A DNA stretch of 64,000 nucleotides from Solanum dulcamara (GCF_947179165.1 NC_077248.1:52233732-52297731), one strand, 5' to 3'. Shown: positions 45,725 through 57,730, counted from the first letter of the stretch. The notes: generated by a model not told the origin, from the letters alone. Program-made: numbers and translations.

Positions 45725-47525
45725 CACTATCATCGGAGTCATCTGAAGTGGACCCTTTTAAATAATGGGGCGGAGGCTGACGGATGAGGTTGAGTACTTG
45801 TTCTTTGATTTGCTCAACTTGTTCATTTCATACTTCTTCGTTCCTCAACCCTTCTTGCCTCAATGCTGCCAATGCACGTGTAAGTTCTGTGATTTGTTGA
45901 GACATGGCAGCTGCTGGAGTCGTCGTACATCATTCCTATAGCCTATTCCATATATTCAACTTTTATGGCTTCTTCCAACAACTTTTTCTGTCCAAATTTG
46001 AGTGGACTGTTTAGGTGTTAGGTGAACCAAATCTCCCATCTCACGTATTTGCCTCTCATACACTTGTTTCATATTACAAAATAAAAGTTATAATTAATAT
46101 ATATAAGTTAGAATCACAATATATTATACATTATGTAAAATAGCTTATATAGGCTCGTTCGGCTTTACTCCACCCACTCATCCGGATCCAACTCACTTGT
46201 TTTTTTCCTCACATGAGTCTTTTTAAAGACTTCATGACGATAGGGCTCGCATCCCAATTCTTTTTCCCATAAATAAAAATATAATTAACGAAATCATATT
46301 TTGTCAAATAATTTATTTAAGAGTATGAATTTAAATTTAAAATTTAGAAATCTTATCATCTTCCCCTAAATCATACCAACACTCTTTTCTCCTCCAGTGT
46401 GCAACAAGCCACCCTTTAGGCTGCCTCTAGCTTGTTTGGCTTGATCGGACAATGCCTTAAATTCTTCGGTATTCCAATACCGATATAATTCCTCAAAAAT
46501 GTGAGGCAGCATCTAACTGAAAGGTTCCCAATCATCCCTACCTTTCTTTAGCCAGCTAGAGTCTGGTGCTCGCTTTTTTTTTCAAAAGTGATCGCAATGA
46601 ACATGTTGTATCTTGGCTCCCAGATACATAAAGTCTAGAAAAAAGTGAATAGCATTAAATAATTAGTTGAGTAAAGTATACTAGAAATATTAAACTTAAC
46701 TAAAAAAAACATAGATTTAAACATATATATACCTTGAATTCATTAAACATCAACTGACAGATACTGTTTGGAATCGTCCGCCAAGAGTGATAGGGCTCAA
46801 TATATAGTCTCCTACACTCTCCTGAAGAGCCCTAGCAGCATCTTTCGAAGGATGCCACCTGCAAGACACATAATAAACATGTTACTTTATGAATAATTTA
46901 TTAATGTAGCAAAAATAAATACACTAAAAAATAAACTTACGAAGATCTATCAGGCTAAATCATGACTCTCCCAAGTCTGTCCATCTGCCCAGGAGCTAAC
47001 TTAGGCACATCTTGTGCTGCATCAGGTGTAGGAGCAGAAGAAGGTGAAGCTGATATTATAGGATGGACATACTATTGAGTTGAGGGAGGAGTGCCAGTCT
47101 CAACACTAGAATCTCTAAGCCTCAGGCAGATAGGTGAGGAAACTAAGATACGGAAGATGGCACTGTAGGGGATGGAACTACGGGGAGATGGAGTAGACGA
47201 AGATGATAATCTCTGGGTTGAGGAATAACCTTTGTGGGTAGATGGTATGTCTGGTCATATGAAGTATATCTGACCTGTGCAAAGAAGAAGCATCGCGTGG
47301 TCGACAAAATTGACTATGGTAAACTACAGGATCCATAGTCCCAAAAGGTGTAGCATGAATATGCGTAGGACTAACTCGGCGGGTATGCATATCTAATGCT
47401 GAAGAAATATGTCCTGGGATATCCTCAGTAGTAATAGGTCTCCTAAGACTTCTTCCTTTTACGACTACCAGAATGGCTCACCCCAAGATGAGCCCAGGAC
47501 CTATCACCATCACCAGATGACATCT
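45725..47525 (-). pseudogene. Plant Ptta/En/Spm-type transposase gene, intron-bearing and decayed
   Basis: Minus-strand pieces follow the plant transposase family of that name. The opening region is at 47525-46950 (an HSGSRKRKKS basic block, many Pro/Ser, then APGQMDRLGRVM). RWHPSKDAARALQESVGDYI and PNSICQLMFNEF lie near 46860-46760. WNTEEFKALSDQAKQARGSL and GGLLHTGGEKS lie near 46470-46390. ELGCEPYRHEVFKKTH lies near 46250, and a coiled-coil-like C-terminus (RALAALRQEGLRNEE) near 45890-45800. Exon ends near 46948, 46858 and 46760 have recognisable GTAAG, GCAG and GTATA signals, so introns were present. Stops and frame changes are common. The family is named for CACTA-type transposons, but I did not find the element's CACTA ends. 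The call rests on the WNTEEFKALSDQAK and GGLLHTGG blocks. Confidence 0.75.
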
Positions 47526-47604
47526 ATATGTAACATAAAAATACTATATATAAAGCCACATCTAATACACAAGACCATAAATCGGCCTTTTCTTGATAAA
47601 GTTG

Positions 47605-47745
47605 AGATCTTTAGTAATGGGGTAAAGAAAAATTGGATTTGGGTTGAGAAAAAATATCAAGATTAATCTTTTGTTGACAAAATATGAGATCTTTAGTGTT
47701 GGGATGAAGAAAAATTGAAAAAATAAGAAAGCGACATAATTTTAT
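47605..47745 (+). repeat. Left arm of a long inverted repeat
   Basis: TCTTTAGTAATGGGG, then TTGAGAAAAAATATCAAGA, TCTTTTGTTGA, TTAGTGTTGGGATGAAGAAA and AAAAATAAGAAA appear in this order. The reverse complement of 56455-56590 has the same phrases in the same order with few changes. The two arms were one hairpin before the 8.7 kb chromovirus inserted between them. Confidence 0.85.
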
Positions 47746-47784
47746 TTGCTTTATTTATATAATTAATTTTTTAGTAGCCCTCAT

Positions 47785-49594
47785 TATCACAATCCGACCT
47801 ACCGTGACTGGCACCCACTCTAACTCTTCGGTGGAAGAACCATTCAAATAGCCAAACAACAATAATCATAATGTGTACACAAGCTTAAAGATGCATAAGC
47901 GGGTTTTAAATTAAAGATAAGTGTTGAGTTCCTATAAAGTCAGAAAATTAACTAGTTATAACCTCAAATATGCGGAATTAAACACCCCTAGGAACTGAAA
48001 GTCATCGTAACAAAATTATAAAACTAACAAGACTAGAAAATGAGTACAATTCCAAATGGAAACCAGTAATAAATAGCAACATTGTCTAAACACCTAAGTC
48101 CTGGAAAAGAAAAGGACTAGAACAATGATAGAATCCATGGCAGCCTGAAGGAACAGCTCACCCTTGAATTCGAAAACACAATCACTCCTCTAGATGAGGT
48201 CTCTCTGCTACTGGTTGAATATGACCTGTACTCAATAAAAAGGCAAAGCAAGAGTAGTATCAGTACACAAAACAACGGTGTACTGGTAGGATCAAGCGGT
48301 TAGCCAGTAAGCGGACCATAGACAAGTAAATTTCAACTCAATAGGCACATACATATACAGAATAAGTCACACAAATCTCAATATCATAGCTCAATGTCTT
48401 TCACATGCTATAATCTCACACAAAGGTCCTCTCAAGGGACCTACAAACAATCAACTTTGTGTGAGAACGTGACACCTGATTTAAATATGTGTCAAAAGGT
48501 GACACCCAATCCAAATATATGTCAGAACGTGACACCCAATCCAAGTATGTGTCAGAATGTGACACCTGATCGCAAAATATCACAATCACAAGAACATATA
48601 ATATTTACAACCTTTATACCACCAAGTACAGGTTCATCAATATAACAGGCGAGCAAGAGATCATTTCACGCATATTCTAGCACGTTTCCCTATTCATATA
48701 CATACATGCATATCATGAAGCAATTTAATAAGTATATGAAATACATACAGGAAACTAGACTATTACCTACCTCAAATTCAAGCTTTCAGAACCTCACAAT
48801 GCAATAGCCTTCCCTTTACGGGTTCGTTCTCATCGTTCTTGGTTTAGAAATATTAAATACATATCAAGGATCAATATAATGGCCTAAATATAAAGAAATA
48901 TAACACAATTTTATTCTCTAGAACAAACCCATGATCCTAACATTACCCTAGGGCTACTTTCCACCTTAGATTTTCAGACCAAACCGTCTCCCAATGATTA
49001 TCACCCATACTTCTAGATCCTAAGGATCAAAGTATGAATCTAAGAAGTAAAAAACTTACCTTAAGCATGGAAATTCATGGAAAATCAATTCAAATCACCC
49101 TAGGTCTCCTCTTGGGGTTTTAGAAATTAAAATTGGAGAAAAAGACCATTTTGGATATTTTTCACGACTTAAATCGCGACTGTCCTGTTTTGGCGGGACA
49201 AATCCCGCCCTGGAGGGAATAATTCCGCCCTGGTGGGATAGGCAAAAATAAAGAGCTCAGAGCTTGTGCTCCAAGATCCACTTTCACAACACACCCTCCT
49301 TCACAGATGTATTAAAATATATTCCCCATGCAAACTTCGATTTCGAGAGTTTTACTCGCCTAAATGCGATTCTGCGAAGCCATAAATGATCTATATCGCC
49401 TTGGCTATCAACCTGTCTAATCAATTTATAAATTTGACCTCCCATCATTCATATGATCACCCTAGACTTCACTTGACTCATAATTTGTCCAAGTTTGGCC
49501 TAGACTCAATTTTTTCGAAGTTACTACCCAAAATTTTCTGACCCAAAATCTTTTCCCATTGGCCTATTCCTAATGAATGGAGAAGATCATTAGG
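47785..49594 (-). repeat. 3' LTR of the second chromovirus
   Basis: It pairs with 54795-56439 over its whole length, starting CACAATCCGACC against CACGACCCCAAC. A CCCGCC-rich palindromic stretch near 49192-49243 (GGCGGGACAAATCCCGCCC) is partly retained in the partner near 56060. The inner end is placed by alignment with the partner and is good to a few bases. Confidence 0.85.
48461..48580. repeat. 30 bp minisatellite, four units, in the 3' LTR only
   Basis: Four units of 30 bases start at 48461, 48491, 48521 and 48551, each with GTGACACC(C/T)(A/G)AT inside. The partner LTR lacks the array at the equivalent place near 55440. One reading frame across it gives a repetitive CQNVTPNP-like peptide, which is a by-product. 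Confidence 0.92.
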
Positions 49595-49606
49595 ATAGAT
49601 ACCAAT

Positions 49607-50994
49607 TTACCCATCACTTTTCCATGAGTGACTAACTAGGGAAAATAGGGCTAAAGCAAATATAGAGTAGTACCTATTTCGTCGAACAGTTGAGGATACT
49701 TGTCTCATGTCTTTCTCTATCTCCCAAGTAGCTTCCTCTACCGAACGATGTTTCCATTGCACTTTAGCCATATTGATATCCTTAGTCCTTAATTCCCGTA
49801 CATTACGATCAAGAATTGTAACTCGCTCTTCTTCATACTGAAGTTCCTTGTCTAATAACACCGAGCTCATTTAATGATGTAGTCCCCATCCCCATGGTAC
49901 TTTTTCAGCATAAACACATGGAACACAGGGCGTACCCCAGAAAAAAAAGGCGGTAAGGCCAACCTGTATGCCACTAGCCCTACACAATCAAGAATTTCAA
50001 AAGGGCTAATGTAACGAGAACTGAGTTTTCCCTTCTTGCCAAATCTCATTACCCCTATAATGGGTGACACTTTTAGAAGTACTTGTTCACCAGCCTCGAA
50101 TGTCATATCCCTTACCTTTTGGTCAGCATACTCCTTCTAACGACTTTGAGCCGCTAGAAGATTATCTTAGATGTTTCTCACCTTGTCTCGAGTATCCCTC
50201 ACTAAGTCAACTCCCAATGGCTCTACTTCCTCAGCTTCAAACCACCCTTTAGGAGACCTACATCCCCTCCCATACAGTTCTTCGAATGGTGCCATTTTAA
50301 TACTGGAGTGGTAGCTATTATTGTAGGAGAACTCATACAAGGGCAAAAACCTATCCCAATGTCCCCCAAAGTCTATCACACATGCCCTCATTATATCTTC
50401 CAGCACTTGGATAGTCCTTTCTGACTGCCCGTCTGTCTGTGGATGGAAACTTGTGCTGAAAGTGAGTTGAGTACCAAAATTTTCATATAACTTACCCTAA
50501 AATTTGGACGTGAATTGCGTACCACTGTTTGAAATAATAGAAAGGGGCACCCCGTGCAGCCTTTATATCTCCTTCATATAAATTCTGGCCAATAGTTGTG
50601 CATTATAATCCACTCTAACTGGAATAATGTGTGATGACTTCATTAACCTATCAACCACCACCCAAATAGAGTCACGATTTCCTAAATTCTTAGGAAGTCC
50701 CACCACAAAATCCATGGCTATTCTCTCCCACTTTCATTTGAGAATGGGCATTTTTTGCAACAAACCTGCAGGTCTTTGATGCTCATACTTTACCTGTTGG
50801 TAGTTCTAACACATAGCTACATATTTAGCTATGTATTTCTTCATACCCAGCCACCAATATAACTGTTTCAAGTCCTGATACATTTTAGTCACTCCACGGT
50901 GAATAGAGTATTGGGAACCATGAGATTCAATCAGGATCTTTTGAACTAGTTCATCTACCCGGGGAACACAAATCCTTCCCCTAAAATGGAGCAT
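49607..50994 (-). pseudogene. Integrase and chromodomain of the second chromovirus
   Basis: From right to left, the H2C2 zinc region is at 50994-50806 (HGSQYSIHRGVTKMYQDLKQLYWW and a following Cys). The catalytic core is near 50700-50400, where ISNSGTQFTS has Asn for the second catalytic Asp while the Glu is kept in ERT-LEDIMRA. FNNSYHSS-like and YGRGCRSP blocks follow at about 50350-50260. The GPY/F-like part and VRPVFHVFMLKKYHGDGD are at 50106-49880. A chromodomain lies at 49870-49670 (VQWKHRSVEEATWEIEKDM). The last ORF is open from RVTILDRNVRELR onward. Several stops lie upstream. The chromodomain is complete in outline, and the Asn substitution alone would abolish integration. Confidence 0.88.
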
Positions 50995-51012
50995 CCCTCC
51001 TACATCTAGTGT

Positions 51013-52500
51013 TTAGTATAGAGCCTTGCTCATCAACACCTTCCCTCTAATTTCATTTAAGTATACATCCTCAAACTTCTTGGTTTTGATCTCTTCTATG
51101 AAAGTTGACCTTAGATCAACTCCGGTCATTACCTCACCTTTCTCTAAGATGCCTAGCTTCATGAATAAGGCCTCCAAGGCCTGAATTTCTCGAGCCAGGG
51201 GTCGTGTAAGGGCCCCCAAATAAGCTAAACTGCCCATGCTCACCGGCTTTCGGCTCAATGCTTCTTCTACCACATTAGCCTTCCTTGGATGGTACTGGAT
51301 CGTGACATCATAGTCCTTAAGTAACTCCATCCACCTTCGTTGTCTCAAATTCAAGTCCTTTTGGGTGAATATTTGTTATAAGCTGTAATGATCAGTAAAA
51401 CCCTCATACTTGATGCTGTACAAATAATGTCTCTAGATTTTTAGTGTAAACACTACCATTGCCAACTCCAAGTCATGAGTTGGGTAGTTCCTCTCATGCA
51501 CTTTCAATTGTCATGAAGCATATGCTACAAAATTCTTATCCTACATCAACACAACACCCAAATCGGAATATAAAACATCATAATAAATAATAAAATCTTT
51601 ACCTTCGATTGGTAGGGTCAAAATTGAGGTTGTGGTTAGGAGAGTTTTTAGCCTTTGGAAGATCTCTTCACACTGGTCAGTCCACTCAAATGACACTTCC
51701 CTTTTAGTCAACCTGATCAAGTGAGTAGCAATAGAGGAAAAGTTTCTCACGAACCAGCGATAGTAACTGGCCAGTCCCACAAAACTTCTAACCTCTGTTA
51801 AAAACTAGGCCTAGCCCAATTCTTAACTACCTCAATCTTTTTTGGGTCCACCATCACCCCTTCTTTTGAAATAACATGTCCTAAAAAGGTAACTGAAAGC
51901 AGCCAAAATTCACACTACAATTTTGCATACAACCTTTATCTGCCCAAAACTCCCTACACAATTCGAAGGTGATCTGCATGTTCCTGTTCACTCTTTGAAT
52001 ACCCTAAAATATCATCTATAAACACTATCATAAACAAATCCAAGAACGGTTTGAACACCCCATTCATCAGACTCATGAAAGTTCCAGGAGCATTGGTTAA
52101 CCCATAGGACATTATTAAAATTTATAGTGCCCATACCTAGTCCTAAAAGCTATTTTGGGTACATCCTCAGGTCTAATTATTAACTGATGATACCCCGATT
52201 TGAGATCAATCTTTGAGAAGACTGAAGCAGCTTGTAGCTAGTCAAACAGCTCATCAATACGAGGCAAAGGGTATTTATTTTAGATGGTGATCTTATTCAT
52301 CTGTTGGTAGTCAATACACATTCTCATACTACCATCATTTTTCTTGACGAACAATACCGGAGCACCCCAAGGGGAAGCACTAGGATGAATAAACCCCTTA
52401 TCAAGGAGCTCCTTAATCTATGTCTTAAGCTCTCTCAACTCTGCCAGAGCCATACGGTAGGGAGGAATGGAAATTGGATGAGTAGCCGGCTCTAAATCAA
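51013..52500 (-). pseudogene. RT and RNase H of the second chromovirus
   Basis: The RT entry (SIPPYRMALAEL-like) is near 52470, with palm motifs through 52150. The FIDDIL active site is at about 52005-52035, followed by the SYYRWFVRNFSSIA and FEWTDQCEEIFQRL blocks at 51780-51650 and the RNase H region through 51360. 51354-51013 is open and reads [20 protein letters not shown] and then the linker. Stops and frameshifts occur roughly every 100-200 bases. The order and the FIDD box are unambiguous. Confidence 0.85.
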
Positions 52501-52666
52501 TGCAGAAATATATGTCTCAGTCAGGAGGCATACTAGGAAAGTTTGAAGAAAAGACCTCTGTAAAGTCACACACTATTAGAATAGACTCAATAGAAGGAGA
52601 CTCTACTTTCATATTATGGATATGGGCCAAATAGGCCAAGTAACCCTACCCTACCATTTTTCTAGC

Positions 52667-53095
52667 CTAGAGAAAGGATATGACCTTAGCTGGCTTAGGC
52701 TTGTACACCCTTTCCCACTCTAACCTTTCCCTCTCTGAGATCTCTAGAGCCAAAGTCTTTTCATTGCAATTAAAAATAGCAAAGTAGGGGGACAAACAAG
52801 TCATGCCTAAGATCACATCAAAATCTGTCATGTCTAGGATCACTAAGTCCACCCAAGTCTGGTACCCCATAAACACCATAGAATAAGAACGATACATATT
52901 GGTGACTATGACTGACTCTCCAATAGAGGTAGAAACATGAACAGGGGCTTCCAATATATCACACAATGCATCAAAACCCAAGGCATACCTCATAGACACA
53001 TAGGAATAAGTAGAACCCGCATCAAATAAAATAGTAGCCATCCGATCATAGACAATAATAGTAACTGTGGTAATTGCGTCAGATGCCTTTGGCAC
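52667..53095 (-). pseudogene. Aspartic protease of the second chromovirus
   Basis: An open frame of 142 codons carries [15 protein letters not shown], the DxG active site of retroelement protease (here FDAGST, a good match), and later [19 protein letters not shown], the usual downstream block (ILGMDWL in most members). Protease cuts the Gag-Pol chain into its parts. It is continuous with gag upstream but for stops near 53130. Confidence 0.85.
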
Positions 53096-53129
53096 GGTTT
53101 TGCCCAGGAATGCATAAAACTGAGCCCAA

Positions 53130-54575
53130 TTATCCTAACGGGCCATCACCTTACCTGGATGGACTGCTCTTTGACCTGCACTACTACCGCCTTGGCCCCC
53201 ATAGCCTCTCAAATTTCCTTCTCGCCCACTTTATGGACGTCCTCTACCACTATTCCCTCCAGTTGATGAGAGCACCACTCGGACCTGTTGGGGTGCTGAA
53301 AGTGTCCCGCAGGGGTGAGGGCGCTCCCTTCATATATGGCCTGGCTCTCCACAATTAAAATAGTTATGATTTAAGGACAGGCGGCTACTTGGGAATAATG
53401 CTCCCTGACCCTCATGGGCCTGATGTTGCTGTGAAGTACCTGAAAAATTGCCAGTGGAAGCGGGCAATGCTAATTGAATTGGATGGGCAGCAATCACTGG
53501 CCTGCCTGGCCCTCTAGAATAGGATCCTTGGAAGTTACATGCACTCTTGGGCCTTTTACCCAAAGCCTTGTCTTGCATATCCTTCCTCACACCTTTCACT
53601 TTCTTAACAAAGTCTGTGACTTCGTTGAAACTCCTGCCAGACGAAGTCATATGAACAAAGAGTACCTACAACTCAAGGTCTAAACCCTTCACAAACAGCT
53701 TGATTCTCTCTTCCCCAGTAGTAAGCAGCTGAGTAGCATACTAGGCATAAAATTTGGCCTCAAAAGCAGCCACTGATAACCCTCCATGCTCAAGGGCCAT
53801 AAACTCATCTTTTTTCTGTCCCTCAAAGTGTGGGGCACATACTTCTCTAAAAATAGAGCATGGAACAGAGACCAAGTGAGTGGGGGAAACACAAGCGAAC
53901 AACACTCTACATAGGCCCTCCACCACTTCTTAACCTCTCCTTACAACTGGAAAGTTACAAACTCTACTTCGTACTAATACACTATACCTAGCTTGTGTAG
54001 CCTCTCATTGCAATCTAGAATAAACTCGTAGGCATCCTCATTTTTAGTAACCTGGAAAATTGGAGGTTTGAGCTTAAGGAACTTGGTGAGCATGTCATGC
54101 TCAGTACCAGTCATAACAGGACTGATTAGGCGCCTGAAGAAAGCATCTATGCCCATCACTGTTGGCTGAATTGCAGTAGCAACCAGACGGTCAATATAAG
54201 TTTGTGTTATGGGCATAGTAGGGATGGCACCAGTGCCAACTAGCCCACTCAGGAATGCATGATTTGCTGGGCCAGGAGTAGATTTAGAGGGGAAATACAA
54301 TTAGCCTCAGCCTGGCCATTCTCCTCTTGTCCTGCCTATTCCTGCTCCTCTTCAGCATTCACCTCTCCCTTAAACTCATTCTGGGCAGCCGATGGGACCT
54401 TACCTGCCAGCATCTCCTCAACATGGACCTCTAATCTAGCAGGTACTACCCTTCCTCTGCCCTTGCCTTGCCTACCTCTCCTGCCTCTCCCTCTGCCATG
54501 CCCTTAAATGGTTGGATACTCCTCGGGCTCAATTTGAGCTACTTTTCTGACACCATTGAAACACATGTTAACCAT
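53130..54575 (-). pseudogene. Gag of the second chromovirus
   Basis: The frame opens at the ATG at 54575 (MVNMCFNGVRKVAQIEPEEY). It has an Arg/Gly-rich stretch (GRGRGRRGRQGKGRGR, about 54500-54450) and an acidic stretch, then a gag core at about 54260-53740 ([52 protein letters not shown]). Near 53350 there is a knuckle remnant (YFNCGEPGHI), with one Cys of the motif replaced by Tyr or Phe. Stops occur near 54503 and 54300 and in the middle part. The Arg/Gly-rich N-terminus sets it apart from the gag of the 35438-44882 element. Confidence 0.8.
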
Positions 54576-54775
54576 CTGCGAACAAGAGAATGAAAGTGAT
54601 TAGATACCAATTTGGATCACCAGATACCAATTGGAATCAAGTTATAGCACAAAAAAAGGAAAATGATGAAACTTTTCCTAAAATCCTGTAGCCTCTCGAA
54701 GAAAAGTACAGACGTCTCTGTACCATTCCACAAAACTCTACTAGACTCATTTTGGTATAATGAGATCAATGAACC

Positions 54776-54790
54776 TAGGCTATGATAACA
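54776..54790 (-). other. Degenerate primer-binding site of the second chromovirus
   Basis: The minus strand reads TTGTTATCATAGCC just inside the 5' LTR. The iMet site TTGGTATCAGAGCC is matched at all but two positions. Confidence 0.75.
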
Positions 54791-54794
54791 ACTT

Positions 54795-56439
54795 TGTCAC
54801 GACCCCAACTCGCCATGACTGGCACCCAATCTAACTCTCCGGTGGAAGAACCATTCTAATAGCCCAACAATAATAATTATAATGTGTACACAGGCTTAAA
54901 GATGCGAAAGAAGGTTTTAATTCGAAGATAAGTGCTGAGTTCCCATAAAATCAGAAAACTGACTAGTTATAACCTCAAATGTGCGGAATTAAACACCCTT
55001 AGAAACTGAAAGTCATCATACCAAAACTCTAAAACTAACAAGTCTAGAACAAGAGTACAACTCCAAATAAAAACTAGTAATAAATAGAAACATTGTCTAA
55101 ACACCTAAGTCCCAGAAAATAAAAGGACTAGAACAACGATATAATCCATGACAGCCTGAAAGAACATCTCACCCTTGAATTCAAAAAAACGATCACTCCT
55201 CTAGATGGGGTCTCTCTGCTACTAGCTGAATATGTCCTATACTCAACAAAAAGGTAGATCAAGAGTAGTATTAGTACATAAAACCATGGTGTACTGGTAG
55301 GATCATGCAGTTAGCCAGTAAGCGGACTATAGACAACTAAATTTCAACTCAATAAGCATATACATAGACAGAATAAGTCAACTACATATCAATATCACAA
55401 ATCAATGTCTTTAACATGCTATAATCTCACAGAATGGTCCCAAGATATCACAACCACAAGAAAATACAGTGTTTACAACATTTATACCACCAAGAATAGG
55501 TTCATCAATATAACAGGCGAGCAAGAGATCATTTCACGCATATTCTAGCACGTTTCCCTATTCATATACACACATGCATATCATGAAGCAATTTAATAAG
55601 TATATGAAACACATACAGGAAATTAGACCATCATCTACCTCAAATTCAAGCTTTCAGAACCTCACAACGCAATAGCCTTCCTTTTTTGGGTTCGTTCTCC
55701 TCGTTCTTGTTCTAGAAACATTAAATGCATATCAAGGATCAATATAATGGCCTAACTATAAAGAAATATAACACAATTTCATTTCCTAGGACAAACCCAT
55801 GATCCTAACATTACCCTAGGCTACTTTCCACCTTAGATTTTTAGTCTAAACCCTCCCCCAATGATTATCACCCATACTTCTAGTTCCTAAGGATCAACGT
55901 ATGAATCTAAGAAGTAAAAACCTTACCTTAAACATGGAAATTCGTGGAAAATCAATTGAAATCACCCTAGGTTGCCTCTTGAGGTTTTAGAAATTGAACT
56001 TGCAGAAAAAGACCATTTCTGGTCTTTTTCATGACTTTAGTCGCGATTGTCCTGCTTTGGTAGGACAAATCCCGCTCTGGAGGGATAGGTGAAAACAGAG
56101 AGCTCAGAGTTTTTGATCCAAGCTCCCCTTTCATAACACCCCCCTTCAAGGACGTATTAAAATATACTACCCACAGAAAGTTTGATTTCGAGAGTTTTAC
56201 TCGCCTGAATGTGATTCCGCAAAGTCGTAAATGTTCCATATTACCTTGGCTACCAACCTGTATAATAAATTTATAAATTTGACCTCCCATCATTCAATTT
56301 ATCACCCTAGACTTCACCTGACTCAGAACTCATCCAAGTTTGGCCTAGGCTCAATTTTTTTGAAGTTACTATCCGAAGTTTTCTGGCCCAAAATCCTTTC
56401 CCATTGGTTTATCCCTAACAACGGGAGCAGGTCATTATA
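54795..56439 (-). repeat. 5' LTR of the second chromovirus
   Basis: It pairs with 47785-49594 and retains the TG-side signal TGTCACGACCCC. It lacks the 30 bp minisatellite and has one CCCGC block less near 56080. The outer end is fixed by the CTCAT duplication. Confidence 0.88.
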
Positions 56440-56449
56440 CTCATAAACC

Positions 56450-56590
56450 TAGGTGGCAAAAGGGGTTTCTTATTTTTCCAATTTTCTTCATCCCAACACT
56501 AATGATCTCATCTTCATCAACAAAAGGCTGATCTTGATGTATTTTCTCAACATAAATTCATTCTTCGTCACCCCATTACTAAAAAGGGAA
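56450..56590 (-). repeat. Right arm of a long inverted repeat
   Basis: This is the inverted partner of 47605-47745. CCAATTTTCTTCATCCCAAC, ACTAATGATCTCATC and CACCCCATTACTAAAAA are the reverse complements of the left-arm phrases. The ORF across it is not a gene. Confidence 0.85.
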
Positions 56591-56644
56591 CATTTTATTT
56601 ATCTTTTTTACATAAAGGACAAATCTTTAGAACTTTTCAAACCA

Positions 56645-57667
56645 TCACTAACTTAATTAATTAAAGTTATAATTAAAACAAGAATTGATTAAGTTCAAAT
56701 TCTAAGTAATTTAAGGTAAACTAAATTTAAGGTCTAATTAATTGAAGTTATAATTAATTCAAGTTATAATTAAAACAAGAATTAATTAAGTTCAAATTCT
56801 AAGCAACTTCAGGAATAATTAAATTTAATTTCTAATTAATTCAAGTTATTATTAATTCAAGTTATTATTATTTCAAGTTATAATTAATTCAAGTTATAAT
56901 TAACTTCAAGTTAAAATTAATTCAACTTATAATTAATTCAAGTAATAATTAAGTTCAAATTCTAATTAATTCAACTTATAATTAATTCAAGTAATAATTA
57001 AGTTCAAATTCTAATTTATTGAAGTTATAATTAAGTTTAACTTCTAATTAATTCAACTTAAAATTAATTCAAGTCGGATGTTTCTAAGTTAAATAAGAAC
57101 AAAATTACAAATTTCAAGTATATATACAAATTAAAGTTCTAAAATCTGAGTATTCAAGTATCTAATTAAAGTTCAAGTTCATGACAACATAAAGTTCTAA
57201 TTAATTAGTTTTAAAGTCTAAAATTTCAAAATTTATCCAAACTAAAATAATTTATAAAGTTCTAAAATCATAAAATTCAAGTATCTAAAGTTCAAGTTAA
57301 TCACCACATGAACTTCTAAGTTCTAGTTAGTTCTAAAGTCTAAAGAGTTCAAAGATATACAAACCTAAAAGATTTTAAAGTTCAACTTTAAAATTCCTAA
57401 AGTTTAAGGTCATGACTTTGAATATCTAACTCTAATTAGCTTCTTTTTTTGCAAAACGTAGATATATTATATAGCTTAATTAATATTATATTGGCAAAAC
57501 TCTAATTAGCTTAATTAGTTCATAAGGATTACAATTCAACAAGATTTCTAAACTCAACAAAATTTCAAGTTCAAATTCAAAATTCAAGTTCTAAGTTCAA
57601 GTTCTATATTATATTCAAGTACCCTAAAATTCAAGTGTCTAAGTTATAATTAGTTCTAAAGTCTAAA
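56645..57667. repeat. AT-rich degenerate tandem repeat (AATTAATTCAAGTT type)
   Basis: Dozens of variants of TTATAATTAATTCAAG and AAGTTCTAA follow one another. The clearest higher-order copy is a 49 bp unit at 56921-56969 and 56970-57018. Past about 57100 the units decay, but TTCAAGT and AAGTTCTAA phrases continue to the LINE start. There are no ORFs of note. It lies directly upstream of the L1-type LINE. Confidence 0.85.
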
Positions 57668-57730
57668 GTTCAAAATTCAAGTGTCTAGCAAAAAGCTCCC
57701 AATAAGGGCACTTAAGTCACAAATACGAAA

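Larger units (their letters stand above)
47785..56439 (-). mobile_element. Second complete chromovirus, 8.7 kb, with TSD CTCAT
   Basis: The element has 5' LTR 56439-54795, primer-binding site, gag, protease, RT-RNase H, integrase, chromodomain and 3' LTR 49594-47785. CTCAT occurs immediately outside both ends (47780-47784 and 56440-56444). The ends read TATAATG and GTGATA where TG and CA are expected, each explained by one G-to-A or C-to-T change. The LTRs differ clearly more than those of the 35438-44882 element, including a 120-170 bp difference at the minisatellite, so this insertion is older. Coding sequence is heavily broken. Integrase carries Asn in place of a catalytic Asp. Confidence 0.88.

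Noticed and set aside
48461..48580. 30 bp repeats as a CRISPR array
   Set aside because: The units are contiguous with no spacers, lie inside a plant LTR and diverge between units; this is a minisatellite.
48394..48645. ORF coding a repetitive Cys-Gln-Asn-Val-Thr-Pro protein
   Set aside because: It exists only because the minisatellite unit is a multiple of three; the partner LTR lacks it.
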